Below are positions 11,901 to 26,627 of a stretch of 64,000 nt of DNA, piece after piece (the stretch's first letter is position 1; each line of letters starts with the position of its first letter). Source of the DNA: Ahaetulla prasina (taxonomy: Eukaryota; Chordata; Lepidosauria; Squamata; Colubridae); NCBI RefSeq assembly GCF_028640845.1, contig NC_080543.1, positions 10,681,459-10,745,458 on the forward strand, written 5' to 3'. The notes beneath the pieces were generated by a model. That model saw only the letters and a list, made by a program, of their open reading frames with translations. It did not search any database and was not told the origin of the DNA. The position numbers and the translations under genes were made by a program.

Positions 11901-14900
11901 GACTTATATACTGCTTCACAGTGCTTTTACAGCCCTCTCTAAGTTGTTTACAGAGTCAGCCTATTGCCCCCTCTGGGACAATAGGGTCTGGGTCCTCATT
12001 TTACTGACCTCGGAAGGATGGAAGGCTGAGTTAACCTTGAGATGGTCAGGATCGAACTGCTGGCATTGGGGAGAGTTAGCCTACAATACTGCATTCTAAC
12101 CACTGTGCCACCAGGGCTCATGCTCATAGGATCCCCCTTTTGCAACCTTCTGCAAGTGAAGTCAACGGGAAAACCAGATTCACTTAACAACTGTGTTTAA
12201 CCACTGAAGTAGTCCCTTAGCAAATGTGGCAAGAAAAGTCATAAAATGGGGCAAAACTCACTTAACAAATTACTCACTTAACAACATAAATTTGGGGCTC
12301 AATTATGCTCTAAAGTAAAAGACTACCTGTATGCGGTAGACACAATCCTACTTGAACCTTCTCCTGAAGAAGAGGTTGAAGCGCACACATTCACTCTTTG
12401 CATTTTTGCAAAGACAAAGGTCTTCTCCCACAGTTGCAGTGCAACGGTGGGTTTCAAATTTTTTCACTACTGGTTCTGTGTGTGTGGCTTGGTGGGCGTG
12501 GCATGGCTTGGTGGGTATGGCAGGGGAAGAATACTGTAAAATCTCCATTCCCACCCCACTCCTGGGAGCAGGAACAGGCAGAATTTTTACTACTGGTTCT
12601 CCGAACTACTCAAAATTTCCGCTATCGGTTTTCCAAAACTGGTCAGAACCTGCTGAAACCCACCTCTGTTGCAGTGACGTTCTCAGACAGGGTGGCCCCC
12701 AGCATTTCACAATTCCTGAAACACCCTCTGCTCCTGCTACAGCAATTTGGCAGCTTATTTTCAACAGGGTGATTTATCTTTAACTTTAGGCACTTTTACG
12801 ATGAAAATAAGAAGGCAAACTTCCATTCCCACCTCTAGCCCTTCCCAAACTTCACAATTTAGCAAAAAAAACCCACAAAACATTAAGATATCCTTTCATA
12901 AATATTAGCCCACATTGGGAAACTGATTTGCAGTTATTGACGTACAATGTAATTATGGAGAGAGAGAGAGGGAAAAAATCTGCCCCTTTCTTTGTGTGTG
13001 GTTCTGTCAACATTCTGCTGTTGTAATGGAGTGTGTGGGTGACCTTGGGAGGGAGCCAGTTTGGTCTAATGGTTAAGGCACCAAGCTAAAAAGTGGGAGA
13101 TTGCGAGTTCAAGGCCTGCCTTAGTCACGACTCCGTCAGTCTCTCTCAGCCCAACTTACCTCACAGGGTGATTATTGTGGGGAAATAGGAGGAAGTAGTG
13201 TTGCATATGTTTGCTGCTTGGGAATTGTTTGTAAAAATAATAAAGGCGAGATACAAACAAACCTTGAGAGAAAGAGATGCTGGCTTGGAATCAACCAGAC
13301 AAGAGAAAAGGGGAAGCTGCCAAAGGCTTTTAAGGCTCAGAGGAAGAAACTGAGGAAGGACCCACCCTAACTGATCAGGGGGTTAAAAGTTGATGACAGG
13401 AAGTTTGTACCTTCATACTTGCTAGATTCTGTTAATGAAGCCTTACAATAAAGTAGCCCAATTGGTTGTGTTTTCTGTGTCGTTTAGCCAGGGGGATTGA
13501 CTGCTGTCTAACACCAACTAATGATGGCTTTTTTTCCTGTGTTAGAGGTTAGAAATGGCTATTTTGCCAAGAGAAAATTGAAGCAAGTTTCATTCCCCAA
13601 TTTCAAATCTGGTTCTAATGAAAGGCAGGCAGAGCACCTAACCGCTAAAGGACTGCCAATGTTTCTAGAGTGGTGTTGAATTTGTCAATTTTAAGATAAG
13701 TGGGCTTCAATCCCTAGAATTCTGGAAGTTGTAATTCACACAATTTAAAGTTGTCATACTTGAAAAACACTGGTCCAGAGCAATCACATTCCCCAGCTTT
13801 GATCGTTTTCATCTGTACAATTAACAGAAGAACTCAGTGGAACAAAGTCTGGTCTTGCTACCTGGGCCTATTAACAGTTCCGGGTTTCTACTCCATTCAG
13901 ATATTAACCATCTTTAAAGAAGCTGAAACAACTGTAGGAATGCACCACCTTACGTTTTGAAGTTCAAAGAAGGGTATGGATTCGAAACAGTGGTAACACA
14001 AACCATGTTTGAATACATTTCAACCCAGCTAGTGCTGAACTATTGTTGATACAAACTCTATTTTCTAGATAGATAGATAGATAGATAGATAAACAGATAG
14101 ATATTATAGAACATACATATTAAATATCAGGAAGAACTACCTCTCCATACACATAAAAGACAATATACTATTTGTAGGCAAACATAGGTTTTTACTACCT
14201 TACACAAATTTAACAGGGTGTTTAGATGTCATTAAAGAGACATAGGTTAAATCAGATTAATTCAGTAAACTGAAAGCGATACCACAAGATTAATTCTAAT
14301 CATTTAAAAGCTCCTGTCTAATATTCTTTTATGAGTAGCTAAAATGACTTACGTTGAAATCAAGCAGTGCATCCATCTGGTTTTGAATAATTGGTACAGT
14401 TTTTATCAGTTTTTCAGTATTCATTGTCCTCATGACTCCATCAGCTCTATTAAAAAAGAAAATAAAAATGGTTAGATAACTAAATTGATTTGGTATAATA
14501 CCTGCCACAAATGTTTCCAGGGTTTAAGATTGCTCTGTTTTGTTTTTTTTCACTTCCTTTTTCTCATGTACCCTGTTTTCTGCAAAATAAAACATCCCCT
14601 GATAATAAGCCCAATTGGGCTTTTGAGCGCATGGCTATAAGGCCAAGCACTTATTTCAGGGTTCAAAAAAATATAAGACAGGGTCTTATTTTCGGGGAAA
14701 CACAGTATGCACATAAAGCTAGCAATTTGGACTGGGCTTAATTCCTGAACTACCCTGCCTTTCCCAATAAAACTATTTAGTTATCTAGTTTGGGTTGGAA
14801 TTTCTAATATACACAAACTGGGGGTTAGTTTTAAGAACCAGATATGCTAGTACAGGGGTCCCCAACCTTGGCAACTTTAAGCCTGGAGGACTTCAACTCC

Positions 14901-17900
14901 CAGAATTCCCCAGCCACCTTTGCCAAGGTTGGGGACCCCTGTGCTAGTAGATTTTCAAGAATTATCCCCCACATTCTTCAACTTCCATCTAATTAGCTCT
15001 GGCTGTTAGTCTGCAACAGTCTAAAGTTTGCACATGCATGTTTCCTGCTGCCACTTATTTTCAGACCAATTGTGCCAACTACCCGGATCAGTACATCATG
15101 AACCTAATCATCAACGGTTTTTTACTTTCCCTGAAACAAGTGTTTACTTTCCTTGAAGCAAACAAAAGAAAAATGAAAGTGCTTGAGAACTGAGTCACTC
15201 CCTAATAGAATAAACCACAGCTTTAAAAAAAACAACTTTTTTCATTCTGTACTGATTGTTGTGTATGTGCATTTAAAATTTTCATTAAATAATTTTTTTC
15301 CAAAGAGTAAAAGCAGTACAATTTTTAAGCTAAAGCGAAACAGAGAAAAAAAAAATAGAAAAGTGAAAAAGAAATATAGAAAAAAATAAAAAAATAAGTG
15401 GCTTCTAATATTAACAGCAATATGTACATTTATATTTTACTCAATCTCTTTAAGGTTCCATATACGTTTCTTCCTTTCCATAATCTACCCTTTTAATCAG
15501 GAAATTCATAAATCATAAAGTTCAGGAAGATTTCCAGTCGCTACTAAATGCAGTACAGGGAGTCGTTGACTTATGACCACAACTGAGCTCAAAATTTCTG
15601 CTTCTAATTGAGACATTTGTTAAGTGAATTTTGCCCCACTTTATGGCCTTTCTTGCCAGAGGTGTTGAGTGAATCACTGCAGTAATTAATAACATGACTG
15701 CTAAATGAAGTTGGCTTCCCCATTGACTTTGCTTATCAGAAAAATCATAAAGCCATTTCATTATTATTTTTCCCCATTATACCAATATGCTCGAAATTAT
15801 TGTTCCATTTATTTGTCTCCATTTCTAACTTTAACAAGAATTATTCGTTTCATTGTATATTAATTTTTGGAGGCTAATTTTACTGTTGGTTTTCACTGCT
15901 TGTGTGCTATTATTATTTTTGTTTTTGAATTGTTGCATATTATCAGGGTGGATTTTTAGCAGAGATGATATAACAGTTATCTACAATAGTACTAATGTTT
16001 AAATTGTTTAAGCAATTTCTAGATCAGTTTTCAGAAAGGATCAGATCCTTGAAAATTCTTTCACACTCTTTAAATTTTTAGTTTCTAAATTATTCTGCAT
16101 TCTTAAAAGCAGATGCTACAAACAGATGGATTCATCTGTGTGAAATACTTACCCTCTTTTTACTTTTGTAAAGTCAAAAGCTACTTGTCTGTAGGAAACT
16201 GCTTTCTCATTCAAATATCTGCTGTATCTCCTAATAAATGTGGACATATCATATCCTACAGGAAGCAAACAGAAAACAAGTTATTTCTTATGTGAAACCA
16301 GATTAATATTAAAGGGGTACATGACGACATTCAAGGATTGCCAACTAGTAAATTTATGTATTTGCGTCAGTGAGACAATTATCAGCAGCATATATGTTTT
16401 GCCATGAACCACGTCAGATATAATGCCTTGAGTTCCCCCACTCCATCCACATTTTTCTTATTGACGTCAAATCTGGAAGTACCAGTAGTGGTTTATTGAT
16501 TAGTTTGAATAAAACTGCAATACATGTAGTCCTCATCTTATAACTGTAATGGACCTGCCCGTTACGGTCATAAGTTGTAACATTGTAAAGCAGGGTCACC
16601 CATGGGACCGACTCAATTTTTACATCCTTTTATGTGGCAGTCATTAAGCGTCCACTGCAATCATAAAGCAAACTCATTTTTCGCTGTGCGGTAATTTGCT
16701 GAAAACTGGACATAAAAACTTGCCCAAAAAAGGGGTCATAAAATCCAGTCACATGAATGGGATGTTTTAAATGGCTTTAAATATGGAGTAGTGCTGAGTA
16801 GTCATCTGACCCTGGGGGAGAAGCTATTGGAACTTCCATATCAGGTCATGTCGCCTGGGTGGGGCGGGATGCATTCTAAGTTCAAACTGTCACTAAGTCA
16901 TCAGTCATAACTCAAGGACCATCTTTATAAAGTCTGCCAAAGATGGCAGATCTCCTTCTCAGTGCATTTTATAAAGCAATAATAATGATGATGATGATGG
17001 TGATGATGATGATGGGTGATATGGAGCTGCGGCAGGCTTACTTCATCATCGCTGCCTTTATCCAACATTATAGTACTTGCCTTCACTCTTTTTCTATTTA
17101 ACCTTCAAGTTTTCCCAGGATTTAACTTTTTTCTACTTCGTGAGTAATTGCTAAAAAGTAAGAAGCTACACCGTAAGCCTTGATGAGTGAAGCAGCAAAA
17201 ACTTTCCTTGCTGTTTCATGTTGATTTACTGGTTTTGAGATTGGTGTTTTTCACTGGCTGTCATTGAATGTATACTGAACTGAGGGTAGAAAATTATTAT
17301 TATTATTATTTTGTTTACATTTATATCCCGCCCTTCTCCGAAGACTCAGGGCGGCTTACAGTGTAAAAGGCAATAGTCTCATTCTATTTGTATATTTTTA
17401 CAAAGTCAATTTATTGCCCCCCCAACAATCTGGGTCCTCATTTTACCTACCTTATAAAGGATGGAAGGCTGAGTCAACCTTGGGCCGGGCTTGAACCTGC
17501 AGTAATTGCAGGCTACTGTGTTCTAATAACAGGCTCTAAAAGCCTGAGCTATTCCAGCCCCTCAATCTTAAAATTGAGCAGACATATTGGAGAAAATAAC
17601 CTGAGGCTCTTTTTTGTTTTATGGATTATTTATTTTAATCTATATTCTGCTATTCTATTCAAGCACACACTCAAGGCAACTAATAAAGTGAAAATATTTG
17701 TAAATATGTAAATGTGTTCTTGATGGCGGAAAAAGGGGGCTTTGTTTCTATCATAGTGCAACTCAGCTTTTCTTGCTGAAGTGTTTCATTGGACATAAGA
17801 CGCAAAAGATTGAGAACTAAAACTGTAAAGCATTATTCAGAAAGTTAGGGATTGTTTGACACAGATCGAATAATTTACCTTGCAATCCACTTTTGTCCAA

Positions 17901-20900
17901 GAAATTGCTCAGGTTAAACAATGTGTTTCTGGAAGCCAGGTACTGGGTAAAACGCTGGAAGGAATAAAATGAGTTATTCAGCTGCAATTGGTACATGGCT
18001 CAAAATATATTTCTCATTGCGAATGGAGTTTAATATTCTGATAATACAGTATATAAATGCAGTCTGTTCACCAGGTTAAAGAAAACCATTGTGAGCCAAC
18101 AGATTTCTCTGGAAATGAATATTAGGAGAAGAATTGCTAGTCTGTAATCCCATAAAAAGTGACGGTGATTGCAAATCTTGTCAGAGTAACTAAAACTTTC
18201 TCTGAAAGTAAGAGACACGGCTAATTTGCTTTAAAAACTTGATTGTTTCACCACTGGACTACTTAGAACAATGCAGACAACTGTATGCATTTAAGGCAAG
18301 CCACTTTAGTCATTTAATCAGTCACGATTTAACCATGTGGTTAATGATGCTCATTTCGGATGACTCATATCTCGCCCATTAATTTCTCAAGTCTTGTCTA
18401 GCCCACAGCTTCCTGTTTCTTTACTGATAAAGTTCTCACTAATGCCAAAGACACGAATTGCATGGTATAAATAAAAGTATAGTATAGAAGTCTGCGGTAA
18501 GGAGCTAGTTTAATACTCCGGATATATTTCTCAGAATGATATATTGTACTGTAAACATACTGCTCTGTTCCACCCCTTTTGCTAGGAAAATTATATACCT
18601 GAGACACAAGTTAGTACAGGCAACATTAAATAGGCAAACTGAAAAGCATTGTTTCTGCTCACAGAAGATTATAATTGGAATATTGCTCTACTTTTAATTG
18701 GGACAACTGGAAATTGTTTTTAGTTAAAAGGGTTTAAGGAGACATTATTCTTTAGGAGAATGGAAGCCAAAACTCATGGAAAAACACAATTCACCATTAC
18801 ACCTCAGAAGATATTCTGAATACAGGTAGACCTCAATATACAACACAGCCTGCCCATTAAGGTGGTATGTCATGATGGCCATAAAATAGGTCGGTGATGT
18901 GACCAACCCAATTTTATGACCTTTTTTGTGGCATCATTAAATTAACATGACAGTCATTAAGTGAACCCGGTGTTTGCTACAGCTGTCAATTTTTGGCAAA
19001 ACCGTCGTAAAACACAGTCATGTGATTGCAGGATGCTGCAAATGTGGCCGAGTTGCCGAGCACCCCACATGTAGTCACATGACTGCACGGGGGTGGGGTG
19101 GGGATGGCATGACCATCAGAACTTTAGAAACATGTTATAATTCCCTTTTTTTCAGGTAGGTCATAACTTTGACCGGTCACAAAGCGAACAGTCGTAAGTG
19201 AAGGACTATCTGTAATGGCATTAAGAGATTTCAGAATTCATCTTTTTTTTTTTTTACAGCATATGAAGATTGAACTAAACATAAAAACTGAGTGGAAGTA
19301 GGAATTAACCTAAAGCAGGGGTCTCCAACCTTGGCAACTTTAAGACTTGTGGACTTCAACTCCCAGAATTCCTCAGCCAGCAAAGCTGGCTGAGGAACTC
19401 TGGGAGTTGAAGTCCACAAGTCTTAAAGTTGTCAAGGTTGGAGACCCCTGACCTAAAGCACCCATGATAAAGTTTTACTAGTTTGGCTTTCAAGATGAGG
19501 GTATACTTAAATATCTCCTTATGAAGAGACAAGGGATCCCTTACCAAGAACCACAGATGCATGTAGACAGACGCAAATATACCCCCGGCAGAAATACTTC
19601 CAAGACAAGGAGTGTAAAACACATTTTTTCCTCAGATGAATTTGTATAGAATTATATACATGATTGACATCTCTGGTTACCTTCCTATTATATATGACGT
19701 TGCTAAGTCTGTACATCTTTAGAAATTATGAATGAGCAAAATTTTTAAGAGTTGCTTTTTTTCCTGAACCCTGTCCCCTTTTGTTTACCATGGTTTAATC
19801 ATATAGTAACTAACAAGTATCATTTAAAATACAACATCCTTCAGACTGTTTTTTGCCTTGAAACTAGCAGACTTGGCACTTTTAAACCGAGGTGCAAATA
19901 CACTTGCTATACCAAAATACACCACTCTTCCTTTGTATGTAAATTGAATTGTTATATATTCTGGTATTGCCAACATGTATTTGCTAGCCCTTTCTTTATC
20001 TTTTTATTGTTTTTGAACTATTTCCCCACCACCAGCAGCCACCAGGGAGAAAGGAAGGACCCACATGTATCTCCAAAGCAATATTCCCCAGCCTAGCAAC
20101 CGGCCATAATTGCTGGTAATTATAGGAGGGTGGGTGGGTGGGTCCGGCATGTTTCACAGGCATTAACTGAAGTTATAAGAGAAGCAGGTGTTACCTCGTT
20201 TCCATGAACCATGAGATGGTGAGTTGTGATGAGAGATTTGAAGACTACTACCCAGCTACTGTTGGTTGTCCTTTCAAATAGGCTGTCTGCCAACTGGGGG
20301 ATGTTTACGTTCATGTCATTTGTACACAGTATTAAATCTGAAAAAGAAGGAAAATTCATATTGATATTTCAAGCCAAACAAGCTCCATTCAATTAGGAAA
20401 AGCTTCTTATTCCTCCAGGGTCCCATGAGCCACTAAGAAGAGCACAACTGGATTTAAACCGTGCCTCTTTCATAGAATACATTCCAGATCCCATGCAAAA
20501 GAATTCCTAGATTACAGATTAGCAGAGTTGGAAAGGACCTTGCAGGTCATCTAGTCCAACCCCCTGCCCAAGCAGGAGACCCTACAACTGCCTCTACCTA
20601 GGATTGAACTCACAACCTCCTGATTGTGAGGCAAGAGCTCCATCGCACATCAAACTCACAACCTCCTGATTGTGAGGCAAGAGCTCCACACAGCCACAGC
20701 AGCTGTGTGAAGAATCCTGTACAGGTACACCTCGATTTACAACCACAATAGAGCCCAACATTTCCGTTACAAAGTGACACATGTGTTAATTTTACTCCCT
20801 TTTACAACTTTTCCAGCCACAGTTGTTAAGTGAGTCACTGCAGTTATTAAATTAGTAATACAGTTGTTAAGTGTATCTGGTTTCCCCATTGACTTTGCTT

Positions 20901-23900
20901 GTCAAAAGGTCACAAAAGGGGATCATATGACTATGGGACACTGCAACCGTCATAAATGTGAGTTAGTTGTCCAGCATCCGAATGTAAATCATGTGACCAT
21001 GGGGATGCTGCAGAGATCATAAGTGTGAAAAATGGTCATAAGCCATTTTTCAGTGCTGCTGTAACTTCAAACTGTCACTAAATGAACTGCTGTAAATCGA
21101 GCATAGCCTGTAATAGTAGGAAAACAAAAATTAAGTAAAATCATTAACTGTACTACCCTAATTTTACTGCTAAATTAAACTGGCTGATAAAATTCACAGG
21201 GAGAAAATAGGTTTAAAACAGGAAGCTCAACCAGTGGATCATTATCTTCACATAATTTCTCAACACCTTCCTAAAAGACTACTTTAAATTTATATCAACA
21301 AAAGACCTCTTTTTAGACATCTAACATCTATTATGATAACATCTATCATGCTACTGCTTGTAAAAGTGAATTATTCACTCAGACATCTGCTTAGAAAAGT
21401 TTGTGGTTGAAAACTGAGAATTACATTTACAAGAAGGTAGAAGAAATAAGAGTTTTTGATCGGTTGTGGAACTACCTTCATGTGGCTAACTGTAGGTCTA
21501 AGGAGGGAATCACCTTTTAGAGCCTTGTTAGCAAGTTGGTAGTTAGAAAAACAGGTTTCTGGCCCTCTGTCAGCATTTAATTTTTAATTTAAATATTTGC
21601 CATTCTGGTTCCATACAGCTCCCACGCAAGGCCTGAAAAAGTTACTGCTACCTTAAGGAAGTGCAGACAAATCCAGCAAATCACACATTCACACTTGCTG
21701 TAAAGTGCTTCTTTGCTTCAGACCCCAATACTAATGTTCAAAGTATTCATAACTTCTAGCTTATGAAATTGGTCGGCATTATCCATGAGTATTGGAGCTC
21801 TGCTAGAACCTGCCTCCACAAGGTAGATGAGTAGAGAAAAAGGAGTCTTGACAATTAGGAATAATTAAGCTGGTTTATACCAAGACCACTAGGAAGAATT
21901 AAGTTACTCTATAACAAGGTTAGAGACTTACAGCCACTGATTTACTTAAGTGATTGAGCTGGTTAAAAATGTTAAAGAAGCATTACAACCATTTAAGACA
22001 GTTCCACTGCCAAGTTTAGTTTAATGGTTTTAATATCAGAGAGAAAGGAGGGAGGAGGAGGAGGGTTCAATAGGAAAAGGAGGAAATATGTATATACAAC
22101 TATTTACAGGAAAACCTTATTCTTAATATCTTATTTGGATGAAATTTCTTTATGTGGAGGATTTTTGTTTCCACAAATGAAGTATTGGAAATATATATTG
22201 TCACCACTTCCTGAACGAGACCAAATTGCTTCCTGCCTCTGATTCTCATGACTAAATGCTAGCTTTCGATCTTGGTCAACCACACAATTCATTGAAAAGG
22301 CTGGCTTTGTTCATTTATGGAATTTATATCCTGCCTTTTCCCCAAATATGTTCAAAGGCTAACCAAACAATGGAGCTCTATTATTAAACCCAATTAGATA
22401 CATAAACATATTAAAACACAATGAATAAAAAGCAATGTCCAGTATGTCTCAGAAATTTAGCATTCATGTCTGCTTCCACAAAGAGTTGCTTAAATAAAAA
22501 TGCTTTAATATGCAATTAGTTTCCAAAGAGTAATTTAGATTTGGCTTTTCAGTTTCCCGTCTTCTTTAGGACAGTTTATAAGAAAAGTGATTATGAATTA
22601 AATTTATAATTTCAATTAAACCAAACTAAAGTTCATTAGCTTGCAATATACAGTAATTTAAAATTAAAATGAATACCTCAAACACAACCTGCATTTGATC
22701 CTATGTCAAGGCACGGCGTGGACAAAGAAATTTATGGGATTGTTTTTAAGCAACTGTATATGGTGTTTTAAGATAATCTTTAGGTTAGAAAGCATGAGCA
22801 TGCTTGGGATAAAACCAAGCTTTGGCTGTGCTTGCTGCATATGCCCAAATTGTACCAAAGTTTTTGTGGGTATTATCCTTGCTATGTACTGGGATCGCTA
22901 CGTGTGACACAGGTATGGCTAACACTAGATTCTAGTCTACACGTTTTCTGTAGAAGTAGTCCTTGACTTACAAACACAATTGAGCCCAAAATTTATGTTG
23001 CTAGGTGAGTTTTGCCCCATTTTTACAATTTTTCTTGCCACATTTGTTAAGCGAATCACTGCATTTGTTAAATTAGTAACACCTTTTGTTAAGCGAGTCT
23101 GGCATCCCCATTGATTTTGCTTGTCAGGAGGTCACAAAAAGTGATCACGTGACCCTGGGACACTGCAACGGTCATAAATAGGAACCATTTGTCAAGCATC
23201 CGAATGGTCATAAGTGTGAAAAATGATTGTAAGTCACTTGTTTCAGTGGTTGTTGTAACTTTGAACAGTTACGAAATGAACTGTTATAAGTTGAGGACTA
23301 TGTGTATTATGTGAACTATGTGAACCTTCCGCCGCGAGCTTAAGACACATCTATTTATTTGCGCAGGGCTAGCCTAGGGTTTTAGTTTTTAAATTTAGTT
23401 TTTAATGGGGTTTTATATTATTTTATTCTAGTGATATTTTTAATTCGGCCTAATTAATAAGTTTTTTAATTGTTGTTTTTACCTGTATTATTTGCATGTT
23501 TTTATCTGGCTGTGAACCGCCCTGAGTCCTTCGGGAGATAGGGCGGTATAAAAATTTGAATAAATAAATAAATAAATAAATAAATTACTAAAGGCATTTC
23601 TGTGAGTCATATGTGACTAAAGCTATAAAGAGCAACCATATGAGTTGGCAAAGGTCAATATGTGTAAATAAAGACTGTAGTACTATATAAGTAAGATTGT
23701 AATTTGAATGCAGTAGGAGTACATTAATTTTATGTAATTGTTTGTTAAATTTATTGGCCATCTATCTTGCCATGGGCTGCTTAACTTGAATTTTAAAAAA
23801 TGACATGAAATATATGTTTCTTTGAAAGTAAGAGAAAGATAATAAATCTCAATGAGGATAGTCTTGCAATATGGAGCAATGTTGATGATTATATGCGTGA

Positions 23901-26580
23901 AAATGAAGGTGTAGATCGAATTGCAATGACATAATTCGTTGCTGAGGATATATAAAAGGTAAGACTGTTTGCTGATAGTTTTATGATACTTGCCAGTGAA
24001 AGATGATAATGGAAGAATCAGAAATGAGCATTTGGCAGGGGCTGTGTGACACTGTGAGAAAAAATGAAATATGGGGAAAGATTATTCTAAATGGTTGGGA
24101 ACAGGGGTACAGAGTAGGTACAGAAAAAGTGTTTGGGTCACAAGGAATGGTGGCTGGTATTTGCACAGAAACTATGTTGAAATGATGTGGTTTAATTATT
24201 TTATTTGTATCCCACTTTTACTATTTATACAAATAACTCAAGGTGGAGAACATCTCCAACACACCTTTCTCTTCCTGTTTTCCCCACAACAACCACATTG
24301 TGAAGTGGGTTGGGGAGGGGGGGAGAGAGGGAGAGAGAGAGAGACTGGCCCAAAGTCACCGAGCATCAGGGTTGTGTTAGACCTCGGGGGGGGGGGGGTG
24401 TCACTTGTGTTCGGGTGCCTGTGGTGGCCTGAGTGCTCTGCCAGTGAAAACAGCCTCCTGAGCTCCGTTTTTGGCTGGGACAGCCTCCTGCAACCCTCTG
24501 CCAGCAAAAACGGAGCTCAGGGGGGCCGCCCGTGGCCCTCCCAAGCTCCATTTTCACTGGCAGAGGCACCGCGGACTGGCCCTTCGCTGTTTCCAGGGCA
24601 GCCCTGCGGTCCAGCTCTAAGCACCCTGCGGGCCAGATCCAGCCCCGGGGCCTTGAGTTTGACACCCCTGACAGCGGGTGAGAATGCTGCTTTGAATACA
24701 GTGGAAAGAAGGTTATACTGGGGCCACTGAAGAGTGTGAATTTATATTAATGAACAAAAATGAGTGGAATGATTAAATAATTCAAGATATTTCCAAGCTG
24801 ACCAAAGCACATCCCTCCAGATGCAAAACAGCTGCTTCAAACTCAAAATGAAGCTCTGCAAATTTGAAATAGTTCAAATTCAAAATGTATCTCAACACAA
24901 AAACATTCAATATGAAAGGAATAGTTTGTTCATTTTTCTTAACCCAGCAGAGGGACAACAGAATAATCTAGTACAAGGGAAGGAACCAGAGATGACCTAT
25001 TTTACTTATCATTGCCTTTCTCTTTGGCTCTCTGAACTTTATGACTCCTAATAATTTGCTTACACCTTAAAGTTTATCTGAGCGTTTAATTGTCTCTGAG
25101 GGCAATCATTAAGCCAGGGCAACACAGTACAAGTTTACACGCCAACTGTTTAGATAGATGCAAAAAGTAATTAAAACTACACAAATTTCCAACTTTTCCA
25201 TATTAATAGAATAGAATAGATGCTTTATTATTACAGGTAATCCTTAAAACAGCCTGGGAATCTCATCATAAGTCATGAGAAACGTAAGTTCAGCACCCAC
25301 ATGGCCAACTGTATTTATTATTTATACCTTGCCATTATTATTTCTAGAAATAACTCAAGGCACAAACATATCTAATACTTCTCCTTCCTCTTAATTTTCC
25401 CACAACAGCAGCTCTGTGAGGAAAGATGGGAAGAAAGAGAAAGTGACTGGCCCAAAGTCACCCATCTGGCTTTTGTGTTTAAGGTGCCACTAGAACAGGA
25501 GTCTCCAACCTTGGCAACTTTAAGACTTGTGGACTTCAACTCCCAGAGTTCCTCAGCCAGCAAAGCTGAGTTGAAGTCCACAAGTCTTAAAGTTGCCAAG
25601 ATTGGAGACTCCTGCACTAGAACTCCTGGTTTTTAGACCAATTCCTTAACTACTAAACCAAACTGGTTTACAACCTCTTTGGCAGTGGTTGTTAAGTGAA
25701 TCTCATGGTTATTAAGCAAGTTAATGCATTCCTATGATTGTTTTTTTTTTTGCCGAAACCAGCTAAAAGGACCAGTTTCCAGTAAAAATAAAATCATAAA
25801 TTGCATCGTGTGACCACAGAATGCTGTAACCAGTCTTAAATGTGAGCCAGTTACCAAGCAGGTGAAATGCAGTTGGAACACCGGAACTGGGGTATAAGTA
25901 TCTTTCCGTGTGTGTGCGTGTGTGTCTATTATATGTTTATAACAGTTTTGTCATATGCAGTAGTTATCTTACTGCATATTTTCTAAGACATACTTTTGGT
26001 TAGAATTTGAGTAGATCCTTCTAAATATAGTTGCAATCAACATTATGACGGCTGGATTAAATATTCCTTATTGTGAGGCCATATGCCTCTGAATACTAGA
26101 GAAAGTGGCCCAAAGTCATCCATCTGGCTTTTGTGTTTAAGGTGCCACTAGAACAGGAGTCTCAACCTTGGCAACTTTAAGACTTGTGGACTTCAACTCC
26201 CAGAGTTCCTCAGCCAGCTTTGCTTTGCTGGCTGAGGAACCCTGGGAGTTGAAGTCCACAAGTCTTAAAGTTGTCAAGGTTGGAGACTCCTGCACTAGAA
26301 CTCCTGGCTTTTAGACCAATTCCTTAACTACTAAACCAAACTGGTTTACAACCTCTTTGGCAGTGGTTGTTAAGTGAATCTCATGGTTATTAAGCAAGTT
26401 AATGCATTCCTATGATTGTTTTTTTTTTGCCGAAACCAGCTAAAAGAACCAGTTTCCAGTAAAAATAAAATCATAAATTGCATCATGTGACCACAGAATG
26501 CTGTAACCAGTCTTAAAAGTGAGCCAGTTACCAAGCAGGTGAAATGCAGTTGGAACACCGGAACTGGGGTATAAGTATCT

Positions 26581-26627
<47 letters not shown>

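Noticed and set aside
24071..24730. 219-codon plus-strand ORF
   Set aside because: It spans a SINE fragment, a G-run and a hAT fragment; its composition follows the repeats.
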